Positions 12,925-25,200 of a stretch of 64,000 nucleotides of DNA are shown piece by piece. A program made the position numbers and the translations under genes. The notes under the pieces were generated by a model. The model was not told the DNA's origin. It saw only the letters and a list, made by a program, of their open reading frames with translations, and ran no database searches. Source of the DNA: Limanda limanda (taxonomy: Eukaryota; Chordata; Actinopteri; Pleuronectiformes; Pleuronectidae); NCBI RefSeq assembly GCF_963576545.1, contig NC_083654.1, forward strand, positions 19,929,699 through 19,993,698, written 5' to 3'. Position 1 is the stretch's first letter; the number at the start of each line of letters is the position of its first letter.

Positions 12925-13118
12925 GGACTATCTCGGACGCTGATTCGCTGCTTCGAGTGTCAATCAGGGACGTCACGATCACCGATTGGCCACATTTACC
13001 GACGTCATCGTCACGGGGTCTGCGGCGAGGCGGGGACAAAGAAAGAAGATGGCCGCCAGTGTTTGAGCTCCAGCTATGGCTCTTTCTTCTTCTCCTCCTC
13101 CAGGTTATTAAAGTGAAG
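12925..13118 (+). promoter_or_regulatory. CpG-rich promoter and probable non-coding first exon of the SET gene
   Basis: A GC-rich, CpG-dense stretch in an AT-rich setting. It contains CRE-like GACGTCAC (12969-12976) and GACGTCAT (13001-13008), an inverted CCAAT box (GATTGG, 12984-12989) and a YY1-like AAGATGGCCGCC (13046-13057). A strong donor follows 13118 (AAG|gtaaac). The short frames starting in it end quickly, so a 5'UTR exon spliced to 14578 is the simplest reading. No comparable CpG-rich promoter was seen before 17.3 kb or 21.7 kb. Confidence 0.55.
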
Positions 13119-13439
13119 GTAAACGCTGCGCTGCGTCTAAACGTTATAAATGCATTTGTCTACGTAGCAGCGATGCGCAGAGTATCGCTAAAAGGCTGCT
13201 AGCCTGCCCAGCAGTGGCTAGTGTGTGTTAGCATGCTAGCAAGGCTAAGTAAACAAGGCAGGAGTTTCTGGTACAAGAAGAGTTTCAGGTGATGTTTCTC
13301 ATGTGCAAGTTAACACAGGATCCTCAACAGAATGAAATGTGTTGGAGGAGAAGAAACTGCTCAGCTCTGCAGTGCAACAGTTCAATTACAATAAATACAA
13401 GGTAGAAAGAGCTTTATATAAACAAGTCCAATTCATAAA

Positions 13440-14100
13440 TCATATATATATATCAGGTCATAAACCATATTGATATTATATATATCATTTCATACAATAA
13501 TATTGTCTTTTGCACACTGTCTACATATTCTTAGACTCATAGTATATTATATTATCTATGGTATAGTCAAATACTTATATTTATACCTCTACTATATATC
13601 CTATATTATATCATACTCTCTGTATATTCTTTGTTTATATAAGTCTATACACATTTTTTATACATGTGCTGTTATAATTATAATTATTATTATATTACTA
13701 TTATTGTTGTTATTATATATACTGTTGCTGCCATTATTACTATATACTGCTATTATATTGGTATAATTACTATCATATATAAATATGTATTATATTATAT
13801 AATATACTATATATACTGTACTATTTTTATATACTGTCTAACAATAACATTACCATCATATCATCAGTACTATTACCATCATCTTGACACTGCACCTTAT
13901 CTACCTATTTATCTTGTGTTTCTGTTTTTTTATTCTTCTACCTCACTATTTTTTATTTTATTTTATTTTATTTTATTTTATTTTATTTTATTTTATTTTA
14001 TTTTATTTTATTTTATTTTATTTTATTCAAGTATACCGGCTGCTATGACAACTTAATTTCCCTTCGGGGATGAATAAAGTAATCTATCCCTCTATCTAAG
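13440..14100. repeat. AT-rich block, (TTTTA)n microsatellite and LINE-like 3' tail
   Basis: From 13440 the sequence is extremely AT-rich. A pure (TTTTA)n tract spans 13949-14027. It is followed by 'aatttcccttcggggatg' and 'aataaagtaatctatc' with CTAT repeats, a typical 3' end of fish retroelements on the plus strand. Open frames at 13470-13766 and 13664-14056 are low-complexity artefacts. The block lies in the inferred first intron of the SET gene. Confidence 0.6.
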
Positions 14101-14577
14101 AGCAGATATATCTCCACAGCTACAGGGTTTTAATAAAGAAATCAAACGTGCACACAGACGTAACTAAAGTATGTTTGAGGGCAATAGGAAATACAACAAA
14201 ATAAAAATCATTAGGCTATAACACCTCCTTAAAATCTGTCCGTAAATGTTTTTAATAAATTTGACCTATAAGTTTAATAAAAAGGTGCAGGAAATGATCA
14301 AATCTATGTTCAACTGAAATTGGAATGGGATTTTTCTAATCGTTACATTCATTATGCTACCCAGTCACTGCTGTCTATCCAGGTCCAGGTTTTATGATCT
14401 ATCAGTTATATTATTTACAATGATTTACTAATATAAATCAGCATGTGGTTAAAATAATTCACTAATATCTTAGTAGAACCCATTGTGGACCATATGCTTT
14501 TCTCTGAAGAACTATGTTCTCAGCAGATTCCCTGTCATTGCCCAAACCTAATCTATTATTTTCGCAAACCTTTGCAG

Positions 14578-17215
14578 CTGTCATGGAGGAGCAGGAAACC
14601 CCCCCAGAGAAAGATGCTGTGGAACACATACTTGCTCGTAAAGATAAATCCTCGCTGAGCCATCGATTCATAGACCACTTTAAAGGTTTGTGGTCCAATT
14701 CTGATATTATCCTCTGCATTGATATGATGCCTACGACCAAGTTAATAAATAATATCAAATAAATAGAATTATCAAAGTTTTTTTAGATGTACCAGCGTTT
14801 AAACAGTATTTGTGTCGACTAATATGTTCTCGTTTAAGATCTTTTGTGTTTTCGTTTTATTGTTGCTTTTTTTTTAGGGAAAGGACTCGTCAGCCGCAAA
14901 ACCATCGAACCTTCCGAGTTTGTTGTTGAATATTGTGGGAAAATTTCCTATCATAAAGGGAGAGGGCGCAGGAAGAAATATGGTGAAAACAATTACTTGT
15001 ATGAGTTTTCATGGAAAGGACTCAACTGGTGGTAAGTTATCTGCTTGTTTTTCATTATAGACATCAAAAGATTATTTTTTTTAGGTTATGTACAATGTTT
15101 TACACGTTTTAATGGTTGCAGTTTCATGAAGAGTGTTTTTCTTGCAGCATTGATGCTTCCAGAGAGTATAGGAGCCTCGGAAGATTCGTGAATGATGATC
15201 ACGTAAATCCCAACTGTGAGATGAAGAACATTGTTTGTGGAGGGAAGCCACACATGTGCCTTTTTGCAGTGAGACAAATATCCCCGGGCGAGGAGATAAC
15301 CTACAACTATGGGGACTTCCCTTACCCGTGGCGCTCAATGGTAGGTTTATCCTGATGCAGGAGCCTTTTTGTATGATTTTAGAATTACACTCAGGTGGCG
15401 ATTTATTAGGTACACCTAACGATTTTGCACAGTTCTTAATGTGGATAGATTTTCTTACTTTTGGACAGAGCAAGGCAAACGTTCTAAGGTAAACTTCATA
15501 TTCATCAGGGTCATCGAAGCAAGAACTAATTCTTTATATAAATATTTTAATGGCACAGTAGATTAACACATGATTTATGTCTGTATACACACATATAAAG
15601 TTACGTATAGTATGTATAATATATTTTGCTTGCATCTACAGCTTCAGGACTCAGGAACTTCTGATCCTGAGGAATCGTACTGTGATGATGACGACAAACT
15701 TCCTGACACAGGACGAAGCCAAGACAATGACAGGTCTGCCAACAGTCAGTTGGACGTCGGGGACGGTTCACCTCTGACAGAGCTGGATTCTTCTCAAGAG
15801 ATGATGGAGTCGGTTCCGCTGCGACCAGACGATGCTTCATGCAGCAAGCAGGACGAGTCTGCTGTGATCACTGATGAACACAGCTCGGATGAAGAATACT
15901 TACCTGATGACGATATACAGGAGTCCGAAGAGCCAACATTCGCCTGGAAAAATTATTGTTACGTTTGTGGGAAAGGAATGACTAAACTCACTCGTCACTT
16001 TTTAAGACATGCTGATGACGAGACTGAGATTGCTGGAGCCTTTGCATTGCCTCTATATTCTAAGGAACGGAAAAGGTTATTTGAGGATTTAAGAAACAGA
16101 GGAAATTACAAACATAATCAAGAGGTGTTGAGGAACAACAGTGGAGAGTTAAAACTTAAAAGACGACCGTCGAAAAGGAATGTTAGTGCTAAAGCATTTG
16201 GGCTCTGTCAGCATTGTAAAGGCTTGTACAAACGTATTGATCTGTCTAGGCATGTAGAGAGATGCCATTCTAGGACAAGGTCATGCCCTGTAAACAGCAC
16301 GTCTACGATACCGTTCACACGTGATGTGCAGGATTTCTACAGGTACCTAGAAACGACGTCAGCCTCTGCCATCAAAACCCTGAAGATGTATGAAAACCCA
16401 CAGGTCTACAATGTACTCTCCAAACTGACGCTTGCACAGGTGACCGTCTTAAACAAAGGTGCACCTGAGGTTTCCAAAATGTCACTGAAGTCATTCCAGG
16501 AGCGGCACCACTCCACTCGAGTGTTGTCACAGCACTGCATCAGGATTAATATTGTGAGCAAGAATCGACTAAAAGTTTCTGTTTTGTTGACACCGGAGCT
16601 CGTCAGTGCAATCACACTGCTTGTGGACAAGAGACAGAACTGTGGCGTACACAAAGACAACCCTTTCCTGTTTGCAAAGCCCGACCGCACCGATTCAAGC
16701 TTCTACAGTGGAGCGTACTGCATCCGGGGTCTCTCAAATCTGTGTGAAGCAAAAAACCCAGAGCACCTCAGGACGGCGCATCTCCACAAGCACATTGCAA
16801 TAGTGTTCCAGATTCTCAACCTGGAGAACAACGAGCTGGATCACCTGGCGAAGCTGCTGGGTCGTGACATTCGGGCCGACAGGGATTATTTCCGTTTGCC
16901 AGAGGCGGCGGTGGAACTGGCAAAAATTGTTGAACTACTTGTGGCAATGGAAAAGGGTTCTCTTGAAAAATTCAAAGGAATCTCTCTGGATGAAATGGAG
17001 ATTGAGGGTATGGGTCCACTGTAACATACACACGTCTGATCTTCCAGTGTTTCCTTAGTAAAATCAAATGATTTATAAAACCAACAAATGAATATATTAT
17101 CTTTTTGTTTTTTTTAATTAAGATGAGTTGGAGCCAGATGTGGAGATGTGCAAACCAAAAGACAGCGATACTGAAGAGGACAGCGACGAATCAGATGTTC
17201 CACCGCTGCAGAACG
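14578..17215 (+). CDS. SET cassette 1: KMT5A-like SET domain plus degenerate tyrosine-recombinase-like domain
   Basis: Exons: 14578-14685 (Met at 14583, G at -3 and +4), 14878-15031, 15148-15340, 15642-17007, 17123-17215. The first three encode a SET domain like KMT5A/SETD8: GKGLVSRKTIEPSEFVVEY, then LGRFVNDDHVNPNC, then EEITYNYGD. The family methylates lysine (histone H4K20 for KMT5A). The large exon encodes an acidic linker, a C2H2-like motif (CYVC...HFLRH), a second finger-like motif (CQHC...H...C) and a recombinase-like domain ending LLGRDIRADRDYFRLP. If 15642 is not spliced at 17007 the protein ends at a stop at 17022-17024. If spliced, it continues into an acidic exon (DELEPDVEM) and on to cassette 2. 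The usual NHS motif is replaced by NDDH, so activity is uncertain. Confidence 0.75.
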
Positions 17216-17300
17216 GTAAGTCTCTCCAAGACAAGCAGAGAGTCTCACGTTGACCTCGTTGATGCTTTCATTTTTAAAATGTTTGGCAAATTTTTTCCAG

Positions 17301-20300
17301 AAAATGGGAAACGGCCATGCAGAAAGCGGACTCCTGAGAAAGATGCCCTGGAGCACATAAAGACCCGCAGAGACCAACCCTTCCTACAGGAAATGTTGAT
17401 TGACACGATCAAAGGTCGGTGAAGCATCTCCTACAGCATCATCTCTGAATATGTTCCAGGGTTCTGGTCTCTCGCCCTTTTTCTTTTACGTGAAGCTGTA
17501 ATTTGCACTGATGTGTGAATGCGGGAGTGTGTCTGTCTCTGTCTGTCACCCCTGTGATAGGCTGCTGACCAACATTTTGTATAATATATAATAAATAATT
17601 TGTTCCACACACTCAAAACACTCACAGGTCCCTCATATGTTACAGTGTGTGTGGGGGGGATTCATGTTTCTGTTTCTGTATAATTGGATTAAACCTGGTT
17701 TCTCCTTTTACTCTTGTTTTTCCAGGAAAAGGTGTTTTCACCTGTCAGTCCATCGAACCATCCAGCTTTGTTGTTGAGTATCGGGGGAACATCTCCACTC
17801 GCACTGAAACCCGGGGAGAAGAACAGGGCGATACTTTGAACAATTACCTGTTTGACTTTTCGTGGAATGGAACAAACTGGCGGTGAGTTTAGTTCATATG
17901 ATTTCAGTTCAGAACGATGATTTAAGGATGATTAACTGTGGCTCATTTTAAATAGAAATCGTTTGACAATCGAAATTAAGGACGAATATGAAAACAGTTT
18001 AGCCAAATTACTTCAAATTAAGTTTCTAAATTATTTTATTTTTTTTTATGTGCTAACCTGTATGAGTGTAAAATTCTGTATATTCAACAAAAGGATCGTG
18101 AGTAGCCTAAATAAAGCAGGTACATTTTGTCGAGTCACAAAATCATCTTCTTTCATTGTGATAGAATGCGTCCATTTTTCATGAAGAGTATTTTTCCTGC
18201 AGTGTCGATGCGTCGAAAACCCCCGGAGGGCTCGGGAGACTCGTGAATGACGACCACATCAGTCCCAACTGTGAGATGAAGAAGATTGATTTCGAGGAGA
18301 AGCCGCACTTGTGCCTGTTTGCAGTGAAGAAAATACATCGAGGCGAGGAGATAACTTACGACTACGGGGACTCGTCGTACCCCTGGCGCTCGACGGTAGG
18401 AGTACTTTCTTCATGAATATATGTAGTACATGTGTTGACATTTATTGCTGAAATGTACACAAATATTTCATTGTTCTCTCCCTTTTCTCTTAAATATTGT
18501 TAATATGTTTAATAGAAATATTAGAAAATACTCTGTTTAATGAAGCCCAGCACTCAATCATGACTTTAGACTTGAACAAATTATTATTTGGGATCGGATT
18601 AATATGCGGATTATTTTAGCGATGAGATCAATATTTGTTTTGTTTATAGAATGCAAAAATTTGTGTCTCTAAAAGTTCAAAACCCCCAAATATTCAAGTT
18701 ATTATGCAAAACAAAGAAAGGATCAAATCCTCCATTTTTAGACTGTAAATTGTCGTGTACCCTTCAAACCTATTTGTATGTATATATAACATTGTGGGGA
18801 ATTTACTTTTTACTTGTTTAACATAAGTACTAGTGTGACTGTTCTTTCCTTATCTACAGAGAACCAGTGAGGATTTGAATTCAACACAAACACACTTGAA
18901 AGATGCTGCATCTTCACCGGAGGAGGAAATGGTGGGTTTTGATTGGATTAAAAACAGAATAGCACTCAGCAGAGACTCCTGTGCAAACTGTGAGTAAACT
19001 CTGTAGCCAATTCTCCGGATTTTACCCACAGGTCAGGTCTGAAAACATAAAGTAGCTAAACAAGGTTAAAATTGGAGAGAAAATGAGTCTGAAGTCAGAA
19101 AACAATGAGCTGATGTTAAAGTATATCTGTTTTTTAGATAAAACCGCAATTATCTGTTTTCAGGTGAAGGACTTTGAAGCCTGTAGCTCCAAAGAATCCT
19201 GTGGTGATGACGAGTATGTCCCTGGCCCTGATGAAGAGCCAAGCAGCGATGAATACGACAATGATGTCAAAGAAGATGACGAGAAGAAAAATAATCCATA
19301 TGTCGTGGAGTTAGATTCTTCTGAACACCAACCCACTGATGATTCCCCCGTCCAGCAGGAGGACGACTCCAATGACCATCCCCCTGAGAGAGAGTCCTTA
19401 AGCCTTTCCCCCGCCAACAAAAACTATTGTTACGTTTGCGGGAGACCTCAGTCCAAAATTTCTCGCCATCTTTTGACCCACAGACACGAGGAGGCCGACA
19501 TCGCTCAAGTGTTTGCACTACGTCGAAATTCCAAAGAACGAAAAAGGCAAATGGACAATCTAAGAAAAAGAGGAAATTACAAACATAATCAGGAGGTGTT
19601 GAAGACTTGCCGTGGAGAACTGAAAGTGGCGAAAAGACCTAAAGCGTCCCTTACAAAAAGTAACTTGTTTGCCTCCTGTCTATACTGTAAAGGCATGTAT
19701 TGTCGTAAGGAAATGTGGCGTCATGTGCGAATGTGCTCAAACAAGTTATTTAAGAGTGCAATAGGTCCCAAGACCAAAATTTTATCTTTGGTTGCTACCA
19801 CAGTTAAAACTGAGCCGAGAGAAATGACCTCATATGTGAGGGACGTTTTAAATGACCTGAATAACGATGAGATTTCATCTGCGGTGCGGGAGGATTGTCA
19901 CTTGCTGCGCCTGGCACAGTGTATGTGCTTCACAAATAAAACGAAAAAACAATCAGCGTACATTAGACAGAGGCTGAGGGAAATGGGAAGGCTCCTGTTA
20001 AGGTTACGGAAAAAGGAGATTAGTTGCTTTGAAGATGCTGTCAAGCCTGAAAACTTCAGCAAAGTGGTGGAAGCCGTCAAGGAGCTCAGTGGTTTCAGGG
20101 AAGAGACGCAGTCTTGTGACAGACCATCTTTGCCACACAAATTGGGGGAGACGCTCAAGAAGATTGGGGACATAAGTTACGCTGTAGCTTTGAAAGAGGA
20201 TGCTGACAAAGAGACAATACACAGAGCAGAGACATTTATGAGGCTGTGTGCCGAAGTATGGGGCCCCCGATCAAAATCCTTTATAAATAAACCATCGGCC

Positions 20301-21265
20301 ATACTGTTCACCCAGGACATGCAGCTTTTATACCAGTGCATTGAGAAGACGGCAGCGTCTGCAGTCCAGAGCCTGACGATGTACGAGAGCCCCCCTGTCT
20401 ACAACGCACTTCTCAGAGTGACACTTGCACAAGTGGTGATCTTGAATGCAAACGTGTTCAGAAAAGTGCCACGAATAACGCTGAAGTCATTCCAGGAGAG
20501 GGACGACGCTGAGCTTCACACAGACGCCTCTGTTGGCCGGTCACAGCTCGAAGAGATTCTCTGCAAGCGCTTTGTGACGATCAATGTGATGAGCAAGGCT
20601 GAAAGAAAGGGTCACGATAAAGAAATTGCTGTTATGTTGACGCCAGAACTGCTGAGCGCAATAACACTGCTGGTGAGCAAGAGAGAAGCGTGTGGTGTAC
20701 ATGCACTAAATCCCTTCTTATTCGCTAGACCTGTCGCCATACGCACAAGCTCCTACCAGGGGCAAACATGCATCAGGCTCTTTGTGGCCAGGTGTGGTGC
20801 GAAGAACCTCGAGACACAAAGGCCCGCGTTTCGGAAGCACATGGTAAGAACCTACCAGATCCTGAGCCTCACAAACGATGAGCTTGATCAACTAGCCAAG
20901 CTGCTGGGCCGCGACATTCACACCGACCGGGACTATTATCAGAAGCCAGAGGCGGCGGGAGACATCGCGAAAATATCAGTGCTCCTCTCAGAAAGGGAGA
21001 ACGGATCTGCTGAGAGATTTGAAGGAAAATCCTTTGAGGACATTGAGATTCCAGGTATGTGCCCAGTTCAAAACCTAAATGAGTCCTGTTGAGCTATTTA
21101 ATACGCAGAAGTTCAGTTTACAGTCACTAGATAACTGTGTTATTGTTTTTATATTGACTGAATGTGTCTGTCTCCCCTTTGAAGATGAACTGCAGCCGGA
21201 TTTGAAGGAGTGCGATTCTGACAACAGTGACGCCAACGATGACTGTGAAGACGCAGAAAGTTCAG
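17301..21265 (+). CDS. SET cassette 2: tandem paralogue of cassette 1
   Basis: Exons: 17301-17414, 17726-17882, 18203-18395, 18860-18931, 19164-21054, 21185-21265. It aligns exon by exon with cassette 1: PEKDALEHI matches PEKDAVEHI; the SET exons give GKGVFTCQSIEPSSFVVEY, LGRLVNDDHISPNC and EEITYDYGD. An extra in-frame exon (18860-18931) has no usable counterpart in cassette 1. The large exon repeats the acidic linker, both finger motifs (CYVCGRPQ...HLLTH; CLYC...H...C) and a recombinase-like domain ending LLGRDIHTDRDYYQKP, and is about 525 bases longer. No Met-containing first exon of its own was found; its first exon opens at a phase-1 acceptor that fits the donor at 17215. Read-through would end at a stop at 21088-21090; splicing at 21054 leads to an acidic exon (DELQPDLKE) and then towards 21696. 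Confidence 0.72.
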
Positions 21266-21695
21266 GTCTGTCAAGAGGTCTGTCGAGAAAACCTCAAACG
21301 CTCCTGCTCATCTCTCGTCAGTGTTCTACCAGATCTCAGTGGACACATTGCACATTACGCATATCATCTTTCCAACAATGAGTCACATGCGCAGCCTCCA
21401 ACAAGAGTATTAGAGTTCATAAACTGAGTTCAAACCAATTAACACTTGGCTAAGATGTTAAAACTATAGAGATATGTATGTGTGTGTGAAAGTGTAAATC
21501 ACAAGTGAGAAATATCTCAAAATCTTTATCATATAATGTATAAAAGAAAATTCGTAGAGACAAAGACTGACATGTTCATGTCTCCAGCAGCATGGAAATG
21601 ATTTAGTAAATAAAAAGCAAATGGTGAAGAGGTTAAGTGTTTATACTCCCCTCACATAGTGTCCCGGTCCCATCTTTGTCTTTTCATCTCTACAG

Positions 21696-22202
21696 ACTCG
21701 TCACCTCCAAAAAGAGTTTCCTCCTCGAAGAAACGCGGACGACCCAAGAGGAAGAAGAGTGAAAGTGAAGAGTCTGTGCAAGATGAAGAGGAAGATGATG
21801 AGGGGAACGCAGAGGGTGATGACCAGTCGGAGGAGGAGGGGCCCGGGAAGTGTGCCGAGGATGCAACAAACCTTTCTTTTAGTGATGATGAGGACATGAA
21901 CGTGGACTTCGATATGGACGAAGACACCGATGAGGACGTCAGAAATGACAACCGGGACCGAGACGTTGGATCAGATGGATCAGCAGCAATGCCTGTGAGG
22001 ACACAAGTCACAGGACGCAGGGAGCAGGACAAGGAAGTCAGTGATAATAAGGTAGAGCGCTCACCACAGAAGAACTCCACTGACACGGACCCTGAAGAGA
22101 CCATGGACGTCGATGCAGAGGAAACAGACAAAAGGACGGGGGGAGAAGGAGCTGACGACAGGGAAGTGGATACAAGTGGTTCCTCAGCCGCCTTAAACAC
22201 AG
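21696..22202 (+). other. Acidic exon with AT-hook-like motif
   Basis: Encodes KKRGRPKRKK near its start, a basic RGRP core as in AT-hooks that bind the minor groove of AT-rich DNA. About 140 residues dominated by E, D and S follow. The equivalent exon of ZMYM-A (1453-2110) is also acidic but lacks the RGRP core. Its first two bases complete a codon begun in the upstream exon. Confidence 0.7.
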
Positions 22203-25200
22203 GTAAACAAATCTAGTGTTGACAATGAGAATACATTACAGTGACAAAGCATTTTAACTGTGTAACAACACATGTTTTTACTTTATTTATAGAAAAGAAG
22301 AAAAGGTTATTAGCTCAAATGAATGGGATGAAGAAAGTGAAGGTGTTAATCAGAAAACTGGACATTGTAAGTATCCGATTTGAAGATATTTTGTATTTGT
22401 AATATCAGATATATCCTGATAGAAAGGGTACAAATCCTGCTACCTGCTGCAACTCTTTACAGTTACTGTTAAGTTCGTACGTATTTCTGGATATATTGGG
22501 TTTTGTTTAGGCTCCAATAACAGACAAAGAGGTCAATAAGATCACATTAAAGCACTTCCGTCTCCTCAACTGGTCTTTTTCTTTGTCCGAGAAGAATTTG
22601 CAGAATCCAGTCCACATTTCAAAGTTACCATCTGTGTTTAAGAAGTGGCTGAAGAAAGATCAGCCGCTCCAGGACGACGACAAAGAGCCGGAAACATCTA
22701 CCAGTTCCACAGAGGCCAAAAATCAGCCCACAACTGAAGAGGTGGGAGTAGACACAGCTCCAGAGTTTAAAGGCCTAATTTAAAAAACCAACCATGAAAT
22801 GACTTATCGCTTTGAGATAGAATGGAATGTAGAATCCGATCATTTGCATTTAATTATACAAAACATGCTCATCAAATCTGTGGTCTTCCCTGTCAGGCCA
22901 CGCACATGACGTGCTCCCACTGTGAGAAGATCATGATGAAGGGACAAACCGCTTACCAGAAGAAGGGATTCACACACGTCTTCTGTTCTAAAAGCTGCCT
23001 ATTCGAGAAGTTCCCCGTCAACAAGCCCGACACCAAGACCTGTCACTCCTGTCACAAGTGAGTTGGGGGAAAAACATCATGTTGTTGGATCAGTGTTCCT
23101 GTTGAAGGATTGTAATATTAAAACATACACACTACAAGAGTAGAAACTAATGTTGCATCACACACGACAGGATATTAGTTAGAAGATTATTCCTCCAGTG
23201 GCAGCGATTTCCTTCAAAGTAAAGTCAAGTTGAGATACAGGAGAACCTCTCAACGTGTGACCCTGATTATCTCATCATATCCTTCTATGAAAACTCAAAT
23301 GTTGATCAAAATCTCCCCCCCCCGGTTCTGTCAGGATGATAACGCAGCCTCTGGACCTCGTCATGGCCGTAGTCGACGCTCAAGGGACTATGAAGGACTT
23401 CTGCACTCTGACCTGCCTGTGCCTTTTCAAGTCCAAACACGTGCGTGCCCAAACACCAAAGTCCCTCTGCAGCATGTGCAACAAGTCCTGCACTGTAAGG
23501 ATACGCAGATCTCTGACTTGCTCCACTTTAAAATCTAAAAACATCTGCTCCTTTTGGGTGTAAAGTCCTTGTTGTGCTCACCGCTCCTTCGTTATCTCCC
23601 ACAGGCCACGTGTGAGTTGTCTTTATCGCAGGCTGTCCACAAGTTTTGCCACAAATCCTGTTTGGACGGTTTCTGCCGGGACAACATGCCGACCTGTGAC
23701 CACTGCAGCTCCCACTGCCAGAAGCAGCCGCTGATGGTGGAGCTGGAGGAAGACGGCACGAAGACCATCTGCAGTGCGGAATGTCTCACAGAATTTAAAG
23801 AGGTGCAACAACATCACAATCCGAACATCACTTGTTCCAGCCTGGTTTCCTACGACAATAAAATCACCATCTTCATATTTTTACTATTGATCAGACAAAA
23901 CCTTCTTTTTTAAAAAGGTGTTCTTCTGACGTTTAATCCACCAAGCGATCAATCAGAAATGTTCGTCCAAACGCTCGCTAATCCGAAGCTGTTTCCCTTT
24001 TGTGTTTCCACAGAAAACCGAAACCCCCCAACCCTGCTCCATGTGCCTCACGTCTCAGCAGATGTCCGACATGGTCAACTACAAAAGCATCGAGGGCACG
24101 GTGAAGCTCTTCTGCAATCGCGGCTGTATGGTTTCATACCAACTGAAGCCTGCAGCTCAAGGTAGTGAACACACGCTTTCTCTCACGTCTCCTCCTCATC
24201 TGTCCTTTGCTGTGTTGGAAGGAAGATTAAACCTGAGGTCTCACCCCAGCAGTGTTTCCTTTACTGGAGACACTTCATTTCAATTCCCTCTATTTGGCAT
24301 TTTGTATACAATATATAAACATTTTGTTGATGATTTTAAACACGGTCATGTTGTCGTTAGTACTTGTGCTGGTTCTCATTAATGTATTTGCCAACAACCA
24401 TAACTTGTGATTAATGTTGATAAGGTAAAACTGCTTTTTAATGATATAAAACACATCCTTATAGAAGTGATAGTTGTTGACAAATACTGAATAAAGGATG
24501 TTTAAATATAAACACACAGTACTTGTATATAATTCCATTATAACAATCACATGTTTCTGTTTTTTCCCTTCAGAAAATAAACGCAAAGCTTGGTTGAAAA
24601 AAAAGAAAAAAAGCCAACAGACCCACTGTAAACCAAATACTGTGAGTATCAGAATCAGAATCCTTTTATTTGCCAAGTTTATTTGCACATACAGGAAATT
24701 GCCTTGGTGTGGTTGGTGCAGTGTTCATAAAACAACAATCAGACATAAAACAACAAAATAAATGGTTCATACTGAATAATGGATGTTTAAATATATACAC
24801 AAAATACTTGTATACTTTGTATATAAGTATTGTGTGTAAATATACACACAATACTTATTTTCTGCAAGATTGAAATCAACAACACACAAGCAGTTATCAT
24901 ATTTGTGTATATGTAGCATTTAACCATAACTGTGCGTCATCCCACAGGACGATGTGAGCGTTGTCTCCTCTGTGGACGGAGCCGCCGCCTCTCAAGCTGC
25001 TGAGGAACCGACGCTCATCACGAGGCTGCTCATCAACGCCGCCTCGTGTGTCTCCTGTCGCAGCTGTGAGCAGATGATGATGAAGGGCCAAACAGTTTAT
25101 CATCTGAAGAGCGCGTCGGACGTGTTCTGTTCTGCCTCCTGCTTCACTCAACTGAATCCACACATCAAAGTCGCCAGCAAACACTGCCACAACTGCTTTC

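Noticed and set aside
13470..14056. Two open frames of 98 and 130 codons
   Set aside because: They run through AT-rich DNA and a (TTTTA)n microsatellite; the peptides are low-complexity Ile/Tyr/Phe strings.
15470..15489. A possible 20-base exon between splice-like sites in cassette 1
   Set aside because: Including it breaks the frame between 15340 and 15642, which join cleanly without it.
17022..17024. Stop codon as the definite end of cassette 1
   Set aside because: Not accepted as proven: a good phase-1 donor lies just before it at 17007 and the next exon fits. Both options are kept open.
21652..22200. 182-codon minus-strand frame
   Set aside because: Antisense of the acidic ZMYM-B exon; Ser-rich only because E/D codons reverse to Ser and Leu codons.
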